A DNA stretch of 14,698 nucleotides from JACXVD01 sp047975785 (lineage in GTDB: Bacteria > Pseudomonadota > Alphaproteobacteria > Sphingomonadales > Sphingomonadaceae), in contig JBKEEC010000222.1 in NCBI GenBank assembly GCA_047975785.1, forward strand, positions 1 through 14,698. The letters run 5' to 3'. The position numbers and the translations under genes are program-made. Positions 6,947 to 14,259 of this stretch are shown here, in pieces. Numbering within the stretch: the stretch's first letter is position 1; each line of letters starts with the position of its first letter. Below the pieces are notes generated by a model. The model searched no databases. It was not told the origin of the DNA and saw only the letters and a program-made list of their open reading frames with translations.

Positions 6947-6954
6947 ATGTATCC
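6947..6954 (-). promoter_or_regulatory. operator site 2 (ATGTATCC, inverted)
   Basis: Same 8-mer in opposite orientation to site 1, 53 bp from it (about five helical turns). It lies upstream of the predicted -35 of the LigM-like gene and is embedded in A/T runs. Confidence 0.65.
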
Positions 6955-6969
6955 ATTTTTAGTATTTTT

Positions 6970-6997
6970 TTGCTATATTTCTCAATTTATCTATAAT
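6970..6997 (+). promoter_or_regulatory. putative sigma-70 promoter of the LigM-like gene
   Basis: TTGCTA (6970-6975, 4/6 match to the -35 box), 16-bp spacer, and a perfect TATAAT (6992-6997). Transcription would start near 7004, inside operator site 3. The surrounding 6935-7020 stretch is markedly AT-rich compared with the rest of the window. Confidence 0.6.
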
Positions 6998-7000
6998 TTG

Positions 7001-7008
7001 GGATACAT
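7001..7008 (+). promoter_or_regulatory. operator site 3 (GGATACAT) on the predicted transcription start
   Basis: Third 8-mer, same orientation as site 1 and 54 bp from site 2. It begins 4 bp after the TATAAT box, so a bound repressor would block RNA polymerase at the start of the LigM-like gene. Confidence 0.7.
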
Positions 7009-7043
7009 TTTCTTGTTTATTCGCGGAAAATGGGATAGGCACA

Positions 7044-7051
7044 ATGTATCC
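7044..7051 (-). promoter_or_regulatory. operator site 4 (ATGTATCC, inverted) in the 5' leader
   Basis: Fourth 8-mer, opposite in orientation to site 3 and 43 bp from it (about four helical turns). Its ATG also begins an in-frame extension of the LigM-like gene. The overlap with an operator, the lack of a ribosome binding site and poor family match argue that this ATG is not the start codon. Confidence 0.6.
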
Positions 7052-7079
7052 AAAACAGATTATCCGGGAAGTGATTCGT

Positions 7080-8456
7080 ATGACAAGCCTGCAAGACAAG
7101 ATTGACCGCGAGGGCGACGCCCTTTCCATGCTGCGCAATTCGCAGGTCGGGCAATATGTGTTTCCCGTGGCACCTGAATTTTCCAACTGGCGCGATGAAT
7201 GCGAGGCGTGGAGTAACACCGCCGTCCTGCTCGACCAGTCACATCACATGGTAGATCTTTATGTCGAGGGGCCGGATACAATCCGCCTGCTCTCGGACCT
7301 TGGCATCAACAGTTTCCGCAAATTCGGCCGCAACAAGGCCAAGCAATTTGTCGCCTGCAATCATCAAGGCCATGTGATTGGCGATGCCATCCTGTTCGGG
7401 CTGGATAGCAACCGGGTTAATCTGGTGGGCCGCCCGCATGTGCCCAACTGGGTGCAATATAACGCCGTGGCAGGTGGCTATGACGTGGTGGTGGACCGCG
7501 ATGAGCGCACGCTGGATAATTCACGCGGACGCCGGACCTTCCGCTTTGAGGTGCAGGGACCAAAGGCGTGGGAAATTCTCGAAAGGGTCAATGGCGGACC
7601 GATTGACGACATCAGATTTTTCTCCATGGGCCAGATCAAAGTAGGCGGACGCAATGTCCGGGCGCTCAAGCACGGCATGGCGGCTGCGCCGGGGCTGGAA
7701 CTATGGGGCCCGGCCAATGAAGCCGAAGAAGTGCGCGCGGCCATTCTGGAGGCCGGACGCGATCTTGGGCTGCTGCAGGGAGGAGCACGGGCCTATTCCA
7801 CCGCCAGCACAGAATCGGGCTGGTTCGCCTCTCTCCTGCCCGCCATCTATACTGACCCGAAACTGGTTGATTATCGCCGCTGGCTCCCCGCCAGGGGGTT
7901 TGAGGCCAATGCCTCAATTGGCGGCAGCTTCATCTCCGACCGGATCGAGGATTATTACATTACACCGTGGGACAGCGGCTATTCCTTCATCGATTTTGAC
8001 CATGACTTTATCGGTCGCGATGCCCTGCTTGCCCGAAAAGACGAGCCGCATCTGAAAAAGGTCACGCTGGTATGGGACAATGAGGATGTGGTGTCTATTT
8101 TCCGCTCTCAATTCAATGAAGGCGATGAACGGTTCAAATTCATGGAGGCCCCCGCAGCCTATTACGCCACATTCCCGTTTGATACGGTGATGCTGGGCGA
8201 TGAGCGGATCGGTTTTTCAACCTATGTAGTCTATAGTTCCAATCAGCGCCGCTGGATTTCACTCGCACTGATTGATCCGCGCAAGGCAAACAATGGCGAC
8301 ACGGTTGAACTGATCTGGGGAGAGCCGGATGGCGGCTCACACCGTCCTGTGGTGGAACGCCACCGGCAAACCACGGTGAAAGCGACAGTCGCTCCAAGCC
8401 CGGTCGAATCCAAAATCCGCGAAGGATACAGGCCCTATCTTGCCCGGCAAAATTGA
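7080..8456 (+). CDS. LigM/DesA-like tetrahydrofolate-dependent aryl O-demethylase (GcvT family)
   Basis: A 458-residue aminomethyltransferase-fold protein closely resembling LigM of Sphingobium SYK-6 over its whole length, judged from the remembered LigM sequence. LigM moves the methyl of vanillate or 3-O-methylgallate to tetrahydrofolate. Shared landmarks: MLRNSQ near the N-terminus, DQSHHMVDLY, GHVIGD, QGPKAW, HGMAAAPGLELWGP, ESGW, LPAIYT, GGSF and FDHDFIGRDALL. LigM residues His60, Arg122 and the catalytic Tyr247 correspond to His56, Arg118 and Tyr239 here, but LigM Tyr31 is Phe28 (YVFPV for YVYPV), suggesting a different substrate. ATG 7080 is preferred to the in-frame ATG at 7044 because GGGAAG (7066-7071) precedes it by 8 nt and the homology begins there. 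It is controlled from the GntR operator region. No folate-recycling genes are in view. Confidence 0.88.
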   Translation: MTSLQDKIDREGDALSMLRNSQVGQYVFPVAPEFSNWRDECEAWSNTAVLLDQSHHMVDLYVEGPDTIRLLSDLGINSFRKFGRNKAKQFVACNHQGHVIGDAILFGLDSNRVNLVGRPHVPNWVQYNAVAGGYDVVVDRDERTLDNSRGRRTFRFEVQGPKAWEILERVNGGPIDDIRFFSMGQIKVGGRNVRALKHGMAAAPGLELWGPANEAEEVRAAILEAGRDLGLLQGGARAYSTASTESGWFASLLPAIYTDPKLVDYRRWLPARGFEANASIGGSFISDRIEDYYITPWDSGYSFIDFDHDFIGRDALLARKDEPHLKKVTLVWDNEDVVSIFRSQFNEGDERFKFMEAPAAYYATFPFDTVMLGDERIGFSTYVVYSSNQRRWISLALIDPRKANNGDTVELIWGEPDGGSHRPVVERHRQTTVKATVAPSPVESKIREGYRPYLARQN

Positions 8457-8517
8457 CCCCTGCTTCGGAAGCGCCTTGGCATAAAGGCCTGGCAGGTGGC
8501 GGCAGGTTCTGCCCAGT
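8457..8517. terminator. convergent spacer with small hairpins
   Basis: Between the LigM-like gene stop and the leftward YeeE pair. It holds GCCTT/AAGGC (8473-8477 with 8484-8488, 6-nt loop) and GGCAG/CTGCC (8501-8505 with 8509-8513, 3-nt loop). There is no T-run, so termination here is only suggested by the convergent layout. Confidence 0.35.
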
Positions 8518-8554
8518 CAGATTACTGTGCCAGATTACTGCGTCAGATTTACTG
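8518..8554. repeat. three tandem 13-bp repeats (CAGATTACTG-nnn)
   Basis: CAGATTACTG at 8518-8527 and 8531-8540, then CAGATTTACTG at 8544-8554 with one inserted T. The third copy contains the TAA stop of the leftward sulfur-transport gene. This looks like local slippage duplication of the gene end, or possibly a protein-binding array. Confidence 0.7.
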
Positions 8555-8974
8555 CCGCCTTGCCTTTTCCAGCAGGGCATTTACCGCCATGCCTGCAAGC
8601 ATGGCTGCAACAAAGATCGCGGCGTGCAAGGGCTGGATAGCAAGCGATGCGATACCAGGTCCGGGGCACAGGCCGGCAATGCCCCAGCCAATTCCAAACA
8701 GGGCCGAGCCGATAACAAGCCGGGGGGTGATGTCCTTGCGGGTCGGCACATGAAAATGCCGGGCGAACCACGGATGGACAATCTTTGGCCGGATGATCCA
8801 CGCCACCGCCATGACCATCACCGCCGTTCCCATAACAAAGGCAAGAGTCGGGTCCCACGCACCAAACAGATCGAGAAACCCGCGCACACGCGCAGGGTCT
8901 GTCATCCCGCCAATGGCAAGACCTGCGCCGAAAATCGTCCCGGAAACAAGCGGAAGAATGATCTGGCGGCTCAT
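8549..8974 (-). CDS. YeeE/YedE-type sulfur transport protein, second half (DUF6691-like)
   Basis: A 141-residue membrane protein with about four hydrophobic segments. Landmarks are SGTIFGAGLAIGGMTDPARV near the N-terminus and the conserved cysteine motif GIAGLCPGPG with Cys103. In YeeE (TsuA) conserved cysteines in such motifs pass thiosulfate through the membrane. The ATG overlaps the partner gene's stop in an ATGA and is preceded by GGAGGTG. The frame continues upstream to 9106, but that part is inside the partner gene and does not resemble the family. The pair together equals one full-length YeeE. Confidence 0.87.
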   Translation of the reverse strand: MSRQIILPLVSGTIFGAGLAIGGMTDPARVRGFLDLFGAWDPTLAFVMGTAVMVMAVAWIIRPKIVHPWFARHFHVPTRKDITPRLVIGSALFGIGWGIAGLCPGPGIASLAIQPLHAAIFVAAMLAGMAVNALLEKARRQ

Positions 8975-9420
8975 TGCAGCACCTCCAGACCAAGGCGGTT
9001 CATCACCCATACTGTCAGTATGCCAAACAGCATAAAAGTGATGGTGGCCACAATCGAGCGGGGCGCAAGGCGGCTCACCCCGCATACACCATGGCCGCTG
9101 GTGCAACCGCTACCCATCCGTGTGCCAAAGCCCACCAGAACTCCGGCAACCACCAGATAGAAGGGTGTAGCAAAGTGCGATTCCAGCCCGCCGGATACAA
9201 GCGAAACAAGCAATGCCCCGATCGGCAGGCCGATAAGAAATGCAAAAGCACTGGGCCGCGGCAAACCGTCATCGCATAATCCTGCCGCGCGTGCCGTAAT
9301 GCCGGATATTCCAGCAATCCGCCCAAGACCGAGCAACATTAATGCCGCAGCGAGGCCTATCAGCCCGCCACCGATAATCCCGGCCAGAGGGGCGGCTTCA
9401 GGGTAGCCAGGCAAAGTCAT
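8971..9420 (-). CDS. YeeE/YedE-type sulfur transport protein, first half
   Basis: A 149-residue membrane protein with about four hydrophobic helices. The signature GFGTRMGSGCTSGHGVCG (residues 97-114, Cys106 and Cys113) is diagnostic of the YeeE/YedE sulfur-transport family. The ATG at 9420 has AGGA and GGAG just upstream; a GTG at 9459 in the same frame would add 13 residues without family support. It is the first gene of a two-gene unit downstream of thiD. Split pairs like this are often found with persulfide-sensing regulators and rhodaneses, which are absent here. Import of thiosulfate or another reduced sulfur species is the likely role. Confidence 0.88.
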   Translation of the reverse strand: MTLPGYPEAAPLAGIIGGGLIGLAAALMLLGLGRIAGISGITARAAGLCDDGLPRPSAFAFLIGLPIGALLVSLVSGGLESHFATPFYLVVAGVLVGFGTRMGSGCTSGHGVCGVSRLAPRSIVATITFMLFGILTVWVMNRLGLEVLQ

Positions 9421-9543
9421 ATCCTGCACTCCGGCAGGGAGAAAAAAGCATATCCACACTCTGTTTTCATCGGTCGTAAACCCCCGGAACAGTCAGAAAT
9501 AGTTGGCCCTACGCCAGCATAGCATAATTCCCCCCCGATAGTT

Positions 9544-10377
9544 TCAGCTATTTCCCCTGTCATAGTCCTCTATTGCCGCTTCCATATGATTGAGCGGACC
9601 ATGGCCCGCACCAAAACCGGGGGCGAGACAAATTGCCCGATGGACATAATCACTCGCCTGACGGACTGCGTGCTCCATGCCCACGCCCTGTCCCAGAAAT
9701 GTAGCAATTGCAGAAGACAGTGTGCAACCGGTGCCATGGGTGTGCACGCTATCAATACGCGGATGACGGATGAGGCATGGTCCCTGCTCAGGCCCGCCCT
9801 GTTCAATCAGAATATCGATAATTTCATCGCCAGCCCCGTGACCACCCTTGGCCAACACTGCGCAGCCGTATTTTTGCGCCAGTTTTGATGCAGCCTCAAT
9901 GATGGCGGCCGGATTGTCAGCAGGCATTGCCGCCAGCACGGCAAGCTCTGGCAAATTGGGGGTTATCAGATCCGCCCGAAGCATGAGCTGCTCAAAGGCA
10001 CGGATTGTCTCGCTATCGGCAAGAATGGCCCCGCTGGTTGCAATCATCACCGGGTCAAGCACAACCGGCCCGTCAAAATTCTTCAGCAAGTCGCTGACCC
10101 TATGGGCAATATCAGCAGAGCCGAGCATACCAATCTTGACAGCATCAGCACCAATATCGCTCAGGCAGCTTTCTATCTGCCTTACGACCATATCCGGACC
10201 CGGCAGTTCAACCCCCTGCACGCCTGTCGTATTCTGGGCGGTGATGGCGGTGATCGCTGTCATTGCGTAACCACCAAGCGATGTAATGGTTTTGATGTCT
10301 GCCTGTATCCCTGCACCACCGGAACTGTCTGATCCGGCAATTGCCAGAATACGGGCTAATGTCGTTTTGTCTGTCAT
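9544..10377 (-). CDS. thiD: hydroxymethylpyrimidine/phosphomethylpyrimidine kinase ThiD
   Basis: A 277-residue ribokinase-fold enzyme that phosphorylates HMP and then HMP-phosphate in the thiamine pathway. The N-terminal GSDSSGGAGIQADIKT (residues 15-30) is the classic ThiD substrate-binding motif. TPNLPE in the middle and HTHGTGCTLSSA near the C-terminus, with catalytic Cys218, are also typical. The frame extends upstream to 10593, but the family begins at the ATG at 10377, which has AAGGAAAG before it; the extension would run into crtY. No TPP riboswitch features are seen in the 131-bp region upstream. Divergent from crtY. Confidence 0.95.
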   Translation of the reverse strand: MTDKTTLARILAIAGSDSSGGAGIQADIKTITSLGGYAMTAITAITAQNTTGVQGVELPGPDMVVRQIESCLSDIGADAVKIGMLGSADIAHRVSDLLKNFDGPVVLDPVMIATSGAILADSETIRAFEQLMLRADLITPNLPELAVLAAMPADNPAAIIEAASKLAQKYGCAVLAKGGHGAGDEIIDILIEQGGPEQGPCLIRHPRIDSVHTHGTGCTLSSAIATFLGQGVGMEHAVRQASDYVHRAICLAPGFGAGHGPLNHMEAAIEDYDRGNS

Positions 10378-10508
10378 CCACTTTCCTTGTCGTGTCTCCT
10401 TGCCGCGCAAAGTCATGAAAGTCGAGAAACCTGCTGCTTTCACGCAATTTCGGGTATTTACTCCGATGCCCCATTGCCTGCCATCCCACTTGCTCCTAAC
10501 CGGACGAT
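10378..10508. promoter_or_regulatory. divergent thiD/crtY intergenic region
   Basis: 131 bp that must carry promoters for thiD (leftward) and the crt operon (rightward). I found no strong consensus -35/-10 pair in either direction and no clear palindrome or riboswitch. The crtY ATG has only a weak purine stretch upstream (CGGA). Confidence 0.35.
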
Positions 10509-11711
10509 ATGAGCAATCGCCGCGCAGATATTTTGATTGTCGGTGGCGGGCTGGCAGGAGGACTGACAGCACTGGCCATCCGGCAGGCAGCACCTGAGCT
10601 GCGCATCATGCTGGTCGAGGCTGGCGGGCATCTGGGCGGAAATCATCGCTGGAGCTGGTTTGAAACAGATCTGGAACCCGCAGAGAGAAATCTCCTGAGC
10701 CAGTTCCCGGTCCGGAACTGGCCAGATGGATATGAAGTGCGCTTCCCGACATACAGGCGCAGTCTGTCTACCCCCTATTATTCCCTGGCATCTGTCGATT
10801 TTGATCAGACTCTGCGCCGCAACCTGCCGGAAGATGTCATTCTGTGTGGCCGCAATGTCCGGCATATTGATGCTGCCGGCGTGATGCTGGAAGACAATGA
10901 GCAGATCACGGCCCGCTCGGTGATTGATTGTCGCGGCATCACCAGTGTTGATAGCCTGCACGGGGGATGGCAGGTCTTTCTCGGCCGCCATATCGAAACG
11001 GACCGGCCGCACGGGCTGGAAAAGCCGCTGATTATGGATGCCACAGTCAGCCAGCATGACGGATATCGTTTCGTCTATGTCCTGCCGCTGTCTGCCAATG
11101 AAATCTTTGTCGAGGACACCTATTACCGCGACACTCCGCATCTTGACACAGATGCTCTTTCCGAAAGGATTGACAGCTATTGCAAAAGTCGTGGCTGGCA
11201 GGGAACAATGCGCGATACCGAAACCGGCATTCTGCCAGTCATTACCGGCGGCAATTTTGACCAGTGGCAGGCTACTATGGCCATTGATGGCGTAACCTGC
11301 ACGGGCACCCGCGCCGGTTTTCTTCATCCGCTGACAAGCTACAGCCTGCCATGGGCGGCGCGCACTGCCCTGGCTCTGGCTCTGAATGTGGTACACAATG
11401 TGCAACCGGATGGACAGGAACTCGCCCTGACAGTGCAAAACATGGCACGCAGACATTGGCATGAATGCCGGTTTTATCGCATGTTGGGCACCATGTTGTT
11501 TAACGCTGCAAAACCTGAATGTCGTTACCGTGTTTTTGAAAGATTCTACTCTCTGCCCGACGATTTGATCGAACGCTTCTATGCCGGGCATTCAACATTG
11601 AAAGACAAGATCCGGATTCTGGCTGGTCGTCCGCCAGTGCCGCCTCTGCGGGCGATGCTCTCGCTGGCAACACCGGGAAGCCAGATGTTTTCTCCGGGCG
11701 CTATGTCATGA
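10509..11711 (+). CDS. crtY: lycopene beta-cyclase CrtY
   Basis: A 400-residue flavoprotein that closes both ends of lycopene to beta rings, giving beta-carotene. The N-terminal dinucleotide motif DILIVGGGLAGGLTALAIR is followed by GGNHRWSWFE, a CrtY hallmark. Further landmarks are GFLHPLTSYSLP and the C-terminal FERFYSLPDDLIERFYAG, both highly typical of bacterial CrtY. The reaction is redox-neutral but needs reduced FAD in known enzymes. First gene of the crtYIB operon; its stop overlaps the crtI start in ATGA. Length is normal for the family. Confidence 0.95.
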   Translation: MSNRRADILIVGGGLAGGLTALAIRQAAPELRIMLVEAGGHLGGNHRWSWFETDLEPAERNLLSQFPVRNWPDGYEVRFPTYRRSLSTPYYSLASVDFDQTLRRNLPEDVILCGRNVRHIDAAGVMLEDNEQITARSVIDCRGITSVDSLHGGWQVFLGRHIETDRPHGLEKPLIMDATVSQHDGYRFVYVLPLSANEIFVEDTYYRDTPHLDTDALSERIDSYCKSRGWQGTMRDTETGILPVITGGNFDQWQATMAIDGVTCTGTRAGFLHPLTSYSLPWAARTALALALNVVHNVQPDGQELALTVQNMARRHWHECRFYRMLGTMLFNAAKPECRYRVFERFYSLPDDLIERFYAGHSTLKDKIRILAGRPPVPPLRAMLSLATPGSQMFSPGAMS

Positions 11712-13201
11712 ACCTGTCTGACAAACAGGCCTGTGTCATCGGAGCGGGGTTTGGTGGGCTGGCTCTTGCGATCCGGCTGCAAACAGCAGGCATAAGAACA
11801 ACCATTGTCGAGGGACGGGACAAACCCGGTGGCCGGGCCTGGTATTGGGAAAAAGACGGATTTACCTTTGATGCCGGGCCGACAGTCATCACCGACCCTG
11901 ATTGCCTGCGCGACTTGTGGGCGATCAGCAAGCATGACATTGACCGCGACGTGGAACTGATGCCGGTCAGTCCGTTTTACCGGCTCAACTGGCCCGACGG
12001 CACCAGCTTTGACTATTCCGGCGACGATTTGCGCCTGCGGGCAGAAATTGACCGGATCGCTCCGGGTGATCTCGGTGGCTATGAAGAATTTCTGGCCTAT
12101 TCCGAAAATGTCTGGCGGGAAGGCTATGTCAGGCTTGGCAGCGTTCCTTTTCTGGACTTTTCCTCCATGATCAAGGCCGCGCCTGCCCTGATGCGTTATC
12201 AGGCATGGCGATCTGTCTATAGCAAGGTCAGCAGCTATGTCCGCTCGGAAAAGCTGCGCGAGGCCCTGAGTTTTCATACCCTGCTGGTCGGCGGCAACCC
12301 CATGACAACCAGCAGCATCTATTCCCTGATACACAAGCTGGAAAAGGATGGCGGCGTGTGGTGGGCGCGTGGGGGCACCAACCGGCTGATTGCAGGAATG
12401 GTGCGTCATTTCAAACGGCTGGGCGGGGTGCTGCGCCTGTCCGATCCGGTGGTGGAAGTGACCACCATTGGCAACCGGGCATCGGGCGTGCAATGCGCCA
12501 GCGGCTGGACCGGGAGCTTCGATGCAGTCGCCAGCAATGCCGATATCATGCACACCTATCGCGATTTGCTGAAATCCACCCGGAGAGGGCAAACCTATTC
12601 ACGCGCATTATCGCGCAAACGCTTCAGCCCCAGCCTGTTTATCGTGCATTTCGGCATTGAGGGAAGCTGGCCGGGAATACCGCATCACATGGTGCTTTTT
12701 GGCCTGCGTTACAAAGGCTTGCTGGATGACATCTATGCCAACGGCGTGTTGCCACAGGATTTCTCGCTCTACCTTCATCACCCGACCATAACTGACCCCA
12801 GTATGGCTCCGCCGGGGATGAGCACATTTTATGCGCTGACCCCGGTCGCAAATATGGGTAAACTGACGGTGGACTGGCAACAGGTGGGCCCCATGCTGGA
12901 AAAACGCATTCTCGATATGATCGGCGAACGCCTGATCCCGGATATTCACGGGCGAATTGTCACGAGTTTCCATTATGCTCCACCGGATTTCGCACGGGAT
13001 CTCCACGCATGGCAGGGCAACGCATTCAGTCTGGAGCCGCTGCTCACACAAAGCGCGTGGTTTCGCGGGCATAACCGGGATGATGAAATTCCGAATTTCT
13101 ATCTGGTCGGTGCCGGCACGCATCCGGGTGCAGGAATACCCGGCGTGATCGGGAGCGCAAAGGCCACCGCCGGGCTGATGATTGCGGATCTGGAAGCATG
13201 A
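11708..13201 (+). CDS. crtI: phytoene desaturase CrtI
   Basis: A 497-residue FAD enzyme that desaturates phytoene stepwise, to lycopene in most proteobacteria. The N-terminal VIGAGFGGLALAIRLQTAG and the following KPGGRAW bind FAD; DAGPTVITDP is a strong CrtI marker, and the C-terminal LVGAGTHPGAGIPGV (from residue 466) closes the FAD site. Length and domain order are those of the standard bacterial-type desaturase. It overlaps crtY and crtB by 4 bp each, implying coupled translation and balanced enzyme levels. Confidence 0.96.
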   Translation: MNLSDKQACVIGAGFGGLALAIRLQTAGIRTTIVEGRDKPGGRAWYWEKDGFTFDAGPTVITDPDCLRDLWAISKHDIDRDVELMPVSPFYRLNWPDGTSFDYSGDDLRLRAEIDRIAPGDLGGYEEFLAYSENVWREGYVRLGSVPFLDFSSMIKAAPALMRYQAWRSVYSKVSSYVRSEKLREALSFHTLLVGGNPMTTSSIYSLIHKLEKDGGVWWARGGTNRLIAGMVRHFKRLGGVLRLSDPVVEVTTIGNRASGVQCASGWTGSFDAVASNADIMHTYRDLLKSTRRGQTYSRALSRKRFSPSLFIVHFGIEGSWPGIPHHMVLFGLRYKGLLDDIYANGVLPQDFSLYLHHPTITDPSMAPPGMSTFYALTPVANMGKLTVDWQQVGPMLEKRILDMIGERLIPDIHGRIVTSFHYAPPDFARDLHAWQGNAFSLEPLLTQSAWFRGHNRDDEIPNFYLVGAGTHPGAGIPGVIGSAKATAGLMIADLEA

Positions 13202-14235
13202 GGGGCGAACGAACCCTTGTCCCATCCATGATCCTGCGGGAAACGCCGCATGAAATGGGCGGTGGGCATAGCCGTGAAGAACTGGTCGAACTGTCCTGCG
13301 AAGCGATTCGCCATGGCTCCAGAAGCTTCGCCTCGGCCAGCCAGCTCTTTGGTCGCTATACCCGCGAAAAAGTCTGGCTGCTTTATGCCTGGTGCCGCCG
13401 CTGCGATGATATTGCCGACAACCAGAAACTGGGCGGCGATCTTGGGGAACAGTCGCGCAAGCATGATCGTGTAGGGGCAATCCGTATCCTGACGGCGCGT
13501 GCGCTTGACGGCCTGCCCACCGCCGATCCGGCCTTTGATGCCTTTGGTGTGGTAGCCAAGGAATGCGGCATCACCACCCGGATGACCGAAGATGTCATAA
13601 CCGGATTTGAAATGGACGCAGATGACTGGCGCCCGCGCACGGAAGATGATCTCCTGCGCTATTGTTACCATGTCGCCGGTGCCGTGGGGGTGATGATGGC
13701 CGTGGTCATGGGCGTTTCCCCTCATGATGACGAGGTGCTGGATCGGGCCTGCGATCTGGGCATGGCTTTCCAGCTCGCCAATATCGCCCGTGACATTTAC
13801 GAGGATGACGCTGCCGGACGGTGCTACCTCCCGATAGAATGGCTGGTGGAAGAGGATGTTGAGCCGGGCCAGCATATGAAGCCCCATCACCGGCAGGAAC
13901 TGGTTGATATGGTGGCGCGCCTGGTGGATCTGATGGACACTCATGCGGCGGCTGCCCGGATTGGCACGAAATCCCTGTCTTTCCGCAACCGCTGGGCCGT
14001 TCTGGCCGCCACGAAAATCTATACCGGCATTGGCCATGAGGTGCGCCAGCGCGGACCGGCAGCATGGGACCACCGGGTGCGGATCTCCCGTCTGGACAAG
14101 GCACGGTTCATTTCCTCATCCTTCTGGGAATCGCTCAGAAACCGGCCAGAGCGCGTGCCCCTGCCGCAGTGGAAGCGCGAATTGCTGGGTCCGGCAGCCG
14201 GTAACGGAGGTGTTTCAACACCTCTGATGGGCTGA
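13198..14235 (+). CDS. crtB: phytoene synthase CrtB
   Basis: A 345-residue prenyl synthase that condenses two geranylgeranyl diphosphates to phytoene, the first committed carotenoid step. Both magnesium-binding aspartate motifs are present: CDDIAD (Asp70, Asp71, Asp74) and ARDIYEDD (Asp199, Asp203). The sequence after the second motif, GRCYLPIEWL, is typical of CrtB. The start overlaps crtI in ATGA; about 20 N-terminal residues precede the conserved part, so a later start (ATG at 13255) is possible. No GGPP synthase gene is adjacent in this window. Confidence 0.95.
   Translation: MRGERTLVPSMILRETPHEMGGGHSREELVELSCEAIRHGSRSFASASQLFGRYTREKVWLLYAWCRRCDDIADNQKLGGDLGEQSRKHDRVGAIRILTARALDGLPTADPAFDAFGVVAKECGITTRMTEDVITGFEMDADDWRPRTEDDLLRYCYHVAGAVGVMMAVVMGVSPHDDEVLDRACDLGMAFQLANIARDIYEDDAAGRCYLPIEWLVEEDVEPGQHMKPHHRQELVDMVARLVDLMDTHAAAARIGTKSLSFRNRWAVLAATKIYTGIGHEVRQRGPAAWDHRVRISRLDKARFISSSFWESLRNRPERVPLPQWKRELLGPAAGNGGVSTPLMG
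14207..14224. terminator. hairpin at the 3' end of crtB
   Basis: A 7-bp perfect stem, GAGGTGT/ACACCTC, with a TTCA loop, lying within the last codons of crtB. Only 24 bp separate the convergent crtB and engB stops, so this could serve as a compact terminator. No T-run follows, so confidence is low. Confidence 0.4.
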
Positions 14236-14259
14236 CCGGATTACGGCTGCGGCCTGATA

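Noticed and set aside
7044..7079. In-frame ATG at 7044 as the start of the LigM-like gene
   Set aside because: It overlaps operator site 4, has no ribosome binding site, and adds 12 residues that do not fit the family; ATG 7080 has a good GGGAAG.
8975..9106. Extended start of the second YeeE-type gene
   Set aside because: The extra residues are a shadow of the overlapping partner gene; the ATGA junction and GGAGGTG favour 8974.
10378..10508. TPP riboswitch upstream of thiD
   Set aside because: The conserved CTGAGA and related THI-box segments are absent on the minus strand.
10378..10593. 72-residue N-terminal extension of thiD
   Set aside because: The extension is low in family resemblance and runs into crtY; ThiD homology begins at the ATG at 10377 with its own ribosome binding site.
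11579..12592. Long antisense open frame opposite crtI
   Set aside because: No recognisable domain, and it lies fully opposite well-supported crtY/crtI; similarly the long frames at 10458-11591, 12608-13480 and 13099-14073 on the minus strand.
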